The notes below the pieces were generated by a model that was not told the DNA's origin, searched no databases, and saw only the letters and a list, made by a program, of their open reading frames with translations. Of a stretch of 7,169 nt of DNA, positions 4,885 through 7,169 are shown piece by piece. The position numbers were made by a program, and so were the translations under genes. Origin of the DNA: Bacteroidales bacterium (GTDB lineage: Bacteria > Bacteroidota > Bacteroidia > Bacteroidales > UBA932); contig JABUTQ010000273.1 in NCBI GenBank assembly GCA_021443605.1, positions 1 to 7,169 of the forward strand, written 5' to 3'. The first letter of the stretch is position 1; every line of letters starts with the position of its first letter.

Positions 4885-7169
4885 CTATTGCAGAGATCCC
4901 ACCCTGCGGAATGAATCCAACACCTTGATAACGGGCATTTTCGGGATAGCTCTTGCCAACTATGCAAGACCACGCATATCCGCTGGCAGCATAGTGGTTG
5001 TTGAAGATGTTTCCAAAATCTGCACCTATTGTAATGGATTTCAATGCCTTTCCTATCGAGAAAGTGTATGAGGCATTGATATTTGAAATTGAGTAACCGG
5101 TAAGTGAACGGGCGTCACAGCCGGTGTTGTCGAGATACATCTTGCTCACGTAAGAAGTATGCCAGGTGGCGCTGAATGGTCCGGTGTGGAAATCTACGAA
5201 GCCGTTTACAATCACGTTGGGAGAAAAGGCAAGCGGAGCATCACTGTGGTGCACTATTGTGGGGGCCAACTCCATCCAATCGTCATCGTATGTAGTCACA
5301 TATTCGTCAAAGTCGCGAAGGCGGCTGCGGGAGAATGCCCCATTAGCCTCGATGGTAAGCCATGGAAGAACATCAACAGCTGCACTCACCTCTGCTCCAA
5401 GACGATACGAATCTTTGATGTTAACTGTCAGATTTTCACCAATATCGCTTAACTGACCAGTCTGAACAAACTGATTGTCATAATCCATATAATAGAGATT
5501 CACGCCACCTCTGAAAATCTTTCCGCCATAGCTGTATCCGAGTTCAAAATCTGTAAGAGCCTCTGCCTTGGGATATGGGTTATTTCCGTTGTCAGTGAAG
5601 TTGTTGCGCTCCGGCTCGCGATGGCTGCGTGCCACAGATGCGTATGCCTTGTGTGCGCCATTGAAGAAACTTATTCCCCCTTTTGGATTGAAGAAGTTGT
5701 ATGCTTCATTCACGTTCAGGTAGTGCTTTGAAAGGTCCGGAAGGAATTTGTCATTGTAACCATCTGTCTTATAGCGCACTCCGCGATATTGCAAATCCGC
5801 AAACACGTTAAGGTAATCCGTTACGTGGAACGTCCCCTTGACATAGGCGGAGAAGTCGTTCTTACGGGCATCGGAATCGTAATACTGATATTTTTCCTTT
5901 CCGTTCTTGAGCTTGTCGCTCAACTCCTTGTGCCCGATGAAAGTAAGATACCCGAAATGGTTTCCACCGAAAAACTGAGCTGACAATCCGCCATTTATAT
6001 CCACGATGTCATTGCTGTAATTCATATTCCAAACCACTCCGCCGGTATTCTGAGTCAACCCTTTCTGACGGATGAAATCGGTGCGTTTGATGATGCTTCC
6101 GTCTGATGCGGTGAAGTTCGGAATGCCGAATTTGGAGAGTTTGCAGTCTGGCTTGAGTTCATCATAATAGCCGTCTCCGTAAGTGTAATGCAGGGTCAGC
6201 GCCGTTGACCAGTTGTTCGCAATCTGCCACGCTGCCGTGAGGAGATTGTGATACTGTTGAAAATTATCCGTGGTGCGCTCCCATTTCTTTCCCCCATCAT
6301 AAGTATAAGGGACAAAGACAACTCTCCCATCTTGATTTATATCATAACTCTCTACTAATGAGTTATATAGTCCAAGGCCGGCATCCCATATCTCACGATA
6401 GGTATTCAGCCCCTCTATCTCAATGCCGTTCCACGCCTGGCCTGTCTTTTCGAAATTGCCGATGATACGGTAGCGAACTTGTACCTTGTCCCCTATCCAG
6501 GCAAGACCGGCATACCAGGAACCGGCACGCCCCGCCGTCCCGTGGATATATCCTTCAGTTGCAGAGGTATGGAATGCCCCATCCACCACGAAGTGCTTTC
6601 CAAGAAGGCCGGAAGAGAATGAGAGGCCGTAACGCCTTGTAAGATAGGTGCCGAATGCACCTGTAACCTCAACGAAAGGATTCGGATTGACACTCTTTGA
6701 ACCGAGGGATACAGTGCCGCCGAATGCACCATCTCCGTTTGTGGAAGTACCCACTCCACGCTGAATCTGGACGCTCCCGAGCAGAGACGAATAGCTGTTC
6801 ATATTAGCCCAAAAGACGCATTGGTCTTCGGGAGAGTTGAGAGGAACGCCGTCGAGGGTGACGTTGATTCTGGAATCACCAGCTCCGCGGATACGCATAT
6901 AGCTGGTACCCATACCGATACCGTTTTCGCTCCAGGCCAGCACGCCGGGGGTTCTTGAAAAGAGGAACGGCAATTCCTGCCCGCTCTTGGAAAATTTAAC
7001 GAGCTGAGCGGAGCTCACTTCCGATACCGCAAACGGAGCGGAAACGTCGGCGCGCACACCTGTCACGACCGCTTCCTGCAGCCGCTCGGACTTCAAGGTG
7101 TCCTGCCCCTCGTCATTCTGAGGCATCAGCAGTGCGTCATTCTGAGCGTCAGCGAAGAATCTCCCCGAA
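4862..7169 (-). CDS. TonB-dependent outer-membrane receptor, FecA-like (5' end outside window)
   Basis: The frame is open from the right edge to the TAG at 4864-4862: 768 visible residues and no upstream stop. Such receptors are 22-strand outer-membrane barrels that import iron chelates, cobalamin or other ligands using TonB-ExbBD energy. Counting from the ATG at 7126: LQEAVVTG (16-23) opens the plug domain; RIRGAGDSRINVTLDGVP (78-95) and IQRGVGTSTNGDGAFGG (121-137) are classic plug motifs; the barrel runs from about 150 to 754 with many aromatic strands and ends IANVSLRF, with the terminal Phe needed for barrel assembly. The IQRGVGTSTNG region resembles ferric-citrate-type receptors more than SusC, but the ligand is not determinable. 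No signal peptide follows the ATG at 7126, so the true start is probably beyond the window and an extra N-terminal domain cannot be excluded. Residues upstream of 7126 are encoded by a repeat-like sequence. It converges on the lipoprotein operon and shares its terminator hairpin. No SusD partner or regulator is visible. Confidence 0.93.
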   Translation of the reverse strand, partial: SGRFFADAQNDALLMPQNDEGQDTLKSERLQEAVVTGVRADVSAPFAVSEVSSAQLVKFSKSGQELPFLFSRTPGVLAWSENGIGMGTSYMRIRGAGDSRINVTLDGVPLNSPEDQCVFWANMNSYSSLLGSVQIQRGVGTSTNGDGAFGGTVSLGSKSVNPNPFVEVTGAFGTYLTRRYGLSFSSGLLGKHFVVDGAFHTSATEGYIHGTAGRAGSWYAGLAWIGDKVQVRYRIIGNFEKTGQAWNGIEIEGLNTYREIWDAGLGLYNSLVESYDINQDGRVVFVPYTYDGGKKWERTTDNFQQYHNLLTAAWQIANNWSTALTLHYTYGDGYYDELKPDCKLSKFGIPNFTASDGSIIKRTDFIRQKGLTQNTGGVVWNMNYSNDIVDINGGLSAQFFGGNHFGYLTFIGHKELSDKLKNGKEKYQYYDSDARKNDFSAYVKGTFHVTDYLNVFADLQYRGVRYKTDGYNDKFLPDLSKHYLNVNEAYNFFNPKGGISFFNGAHKAYASVARSHREPERNNFTDNGNNPYPKAEALTDFELGYSYGGKIFRGGVNLYYMDYDNQFVQTGQLSDIGENLTVNIKDSYRLGAEVSAAVDVLPWLTIEANGAFSRSRLRDFDEYVTTYDDDWMELAPTIVHHSDAPLAFSPNVIVNGFVDFHTGPFSATWHTSYVSKMYLDNTGCDARSLTGYSISNINASYTFSIGKALKSITIGADFGNIFNNHYAASGYAWSCIVGKSYPENARYQGVGFIPQGGISAIANVSLRF
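7111..7169. repeat. Direct repeat and probable dispersed-repeat sequence in the receptor N-terminal region
   Basis: CGTCATTCTGAG occurs at 7111-7122 and again at 7135-7146, exactly 24 bp apart. The second copy continues as CGTCAGCGAAGAATCTCCCC, which resembles the GTCATTCTGAGCG-AGCGAAGAATC repeats that I recall scattered through many Bacteroidetes genomes. Read on the minus strand it encodes SGRFFADAQNDALLMPQNDE, with the QND unit repeated every eight residues. Direct repeat seen; dispersed nature inferred from memory. Confidence 0.6.

Noticed and set aside
4844..5071. A rightward open frame of 75 codons beginning near the hairpin
   Set aside because: It is antisense to the conserved receptor C-terminus and includes the terminator stem; no domain or signal peptide.
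7124..7126. ATG at 7126 as the true start of the TonB receptor
   Set aside because: No signal peptide follows, which an outer-membrane receptor needs, and the frame stays open to the window edge; the real start is probably upstream.

Overview
The window looks like a chromosomal segment of a Bacteroidota, most likely Bacteroidales, bacterium. The grounds are two promoters matching the TTTG / TAnnTTTG consensus of that phylum, weak Shine-Dalgarno signals, a Bacteroidetes-style L34 protein, lipoproteins and a TonB-dependent receptor of the FecA-like type. The family or genus cannot be fixed from this sequence. No tRNA, rRNA, CRISPR array, insertion sequence or phage gene was seen.

Layout. Positions 1-656 hold a leftward pair: rpmH (ribosomal protein L34) followed 9 bp later by a membrane-anchored PASTA-domain protein that runs off the left edge. 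Positions 657-745 are a compact divergent promoter region in which the rpmH and polA promoters physically overlap. A rightward run follows: polA (DNA polymerase I), rsmG (16S rRNA m7G527 methyltransferase) and two small tandem, paralogous lipoproteins. Gaps of 24, 21 and 6 bp suggest a single operon. It ends at a perfect 15-bp hairpin at 4848-4884. From the right edge down to 4862 a large leftward TonB-dependent outer-membrane receptor converges on the same hairpin; its last codons form one arm.

How it fits together. The divergent core pairs translation and envelope genes (L34, PASTA) with replication/repair and ribosome modification genes (Pol I, RsmG). The two lipoproteins at the operon end are unrecognised; they share a Cys-containing motif and look like a duplicated family. 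The receptor is a separate transport unit.

Most notable points: (1) the DNA polymerase I appears to have lost all catalytic residues of its proofreading exonuclease; (2) two in-frame A7 slippery heptamers flank an AGGAG in the polA linker, where a -1 or +1 slip would release a stand-alone 5'-nuclease; (3) polA is probably transcribed from a near-leaderless start; (4) the two lipoproteins are a tandem paralogous pair with a distinctive shared motif; (5) what looks like a dispersed-repeat sequence is read in frame in the N-terminal region of the TonB receptor.
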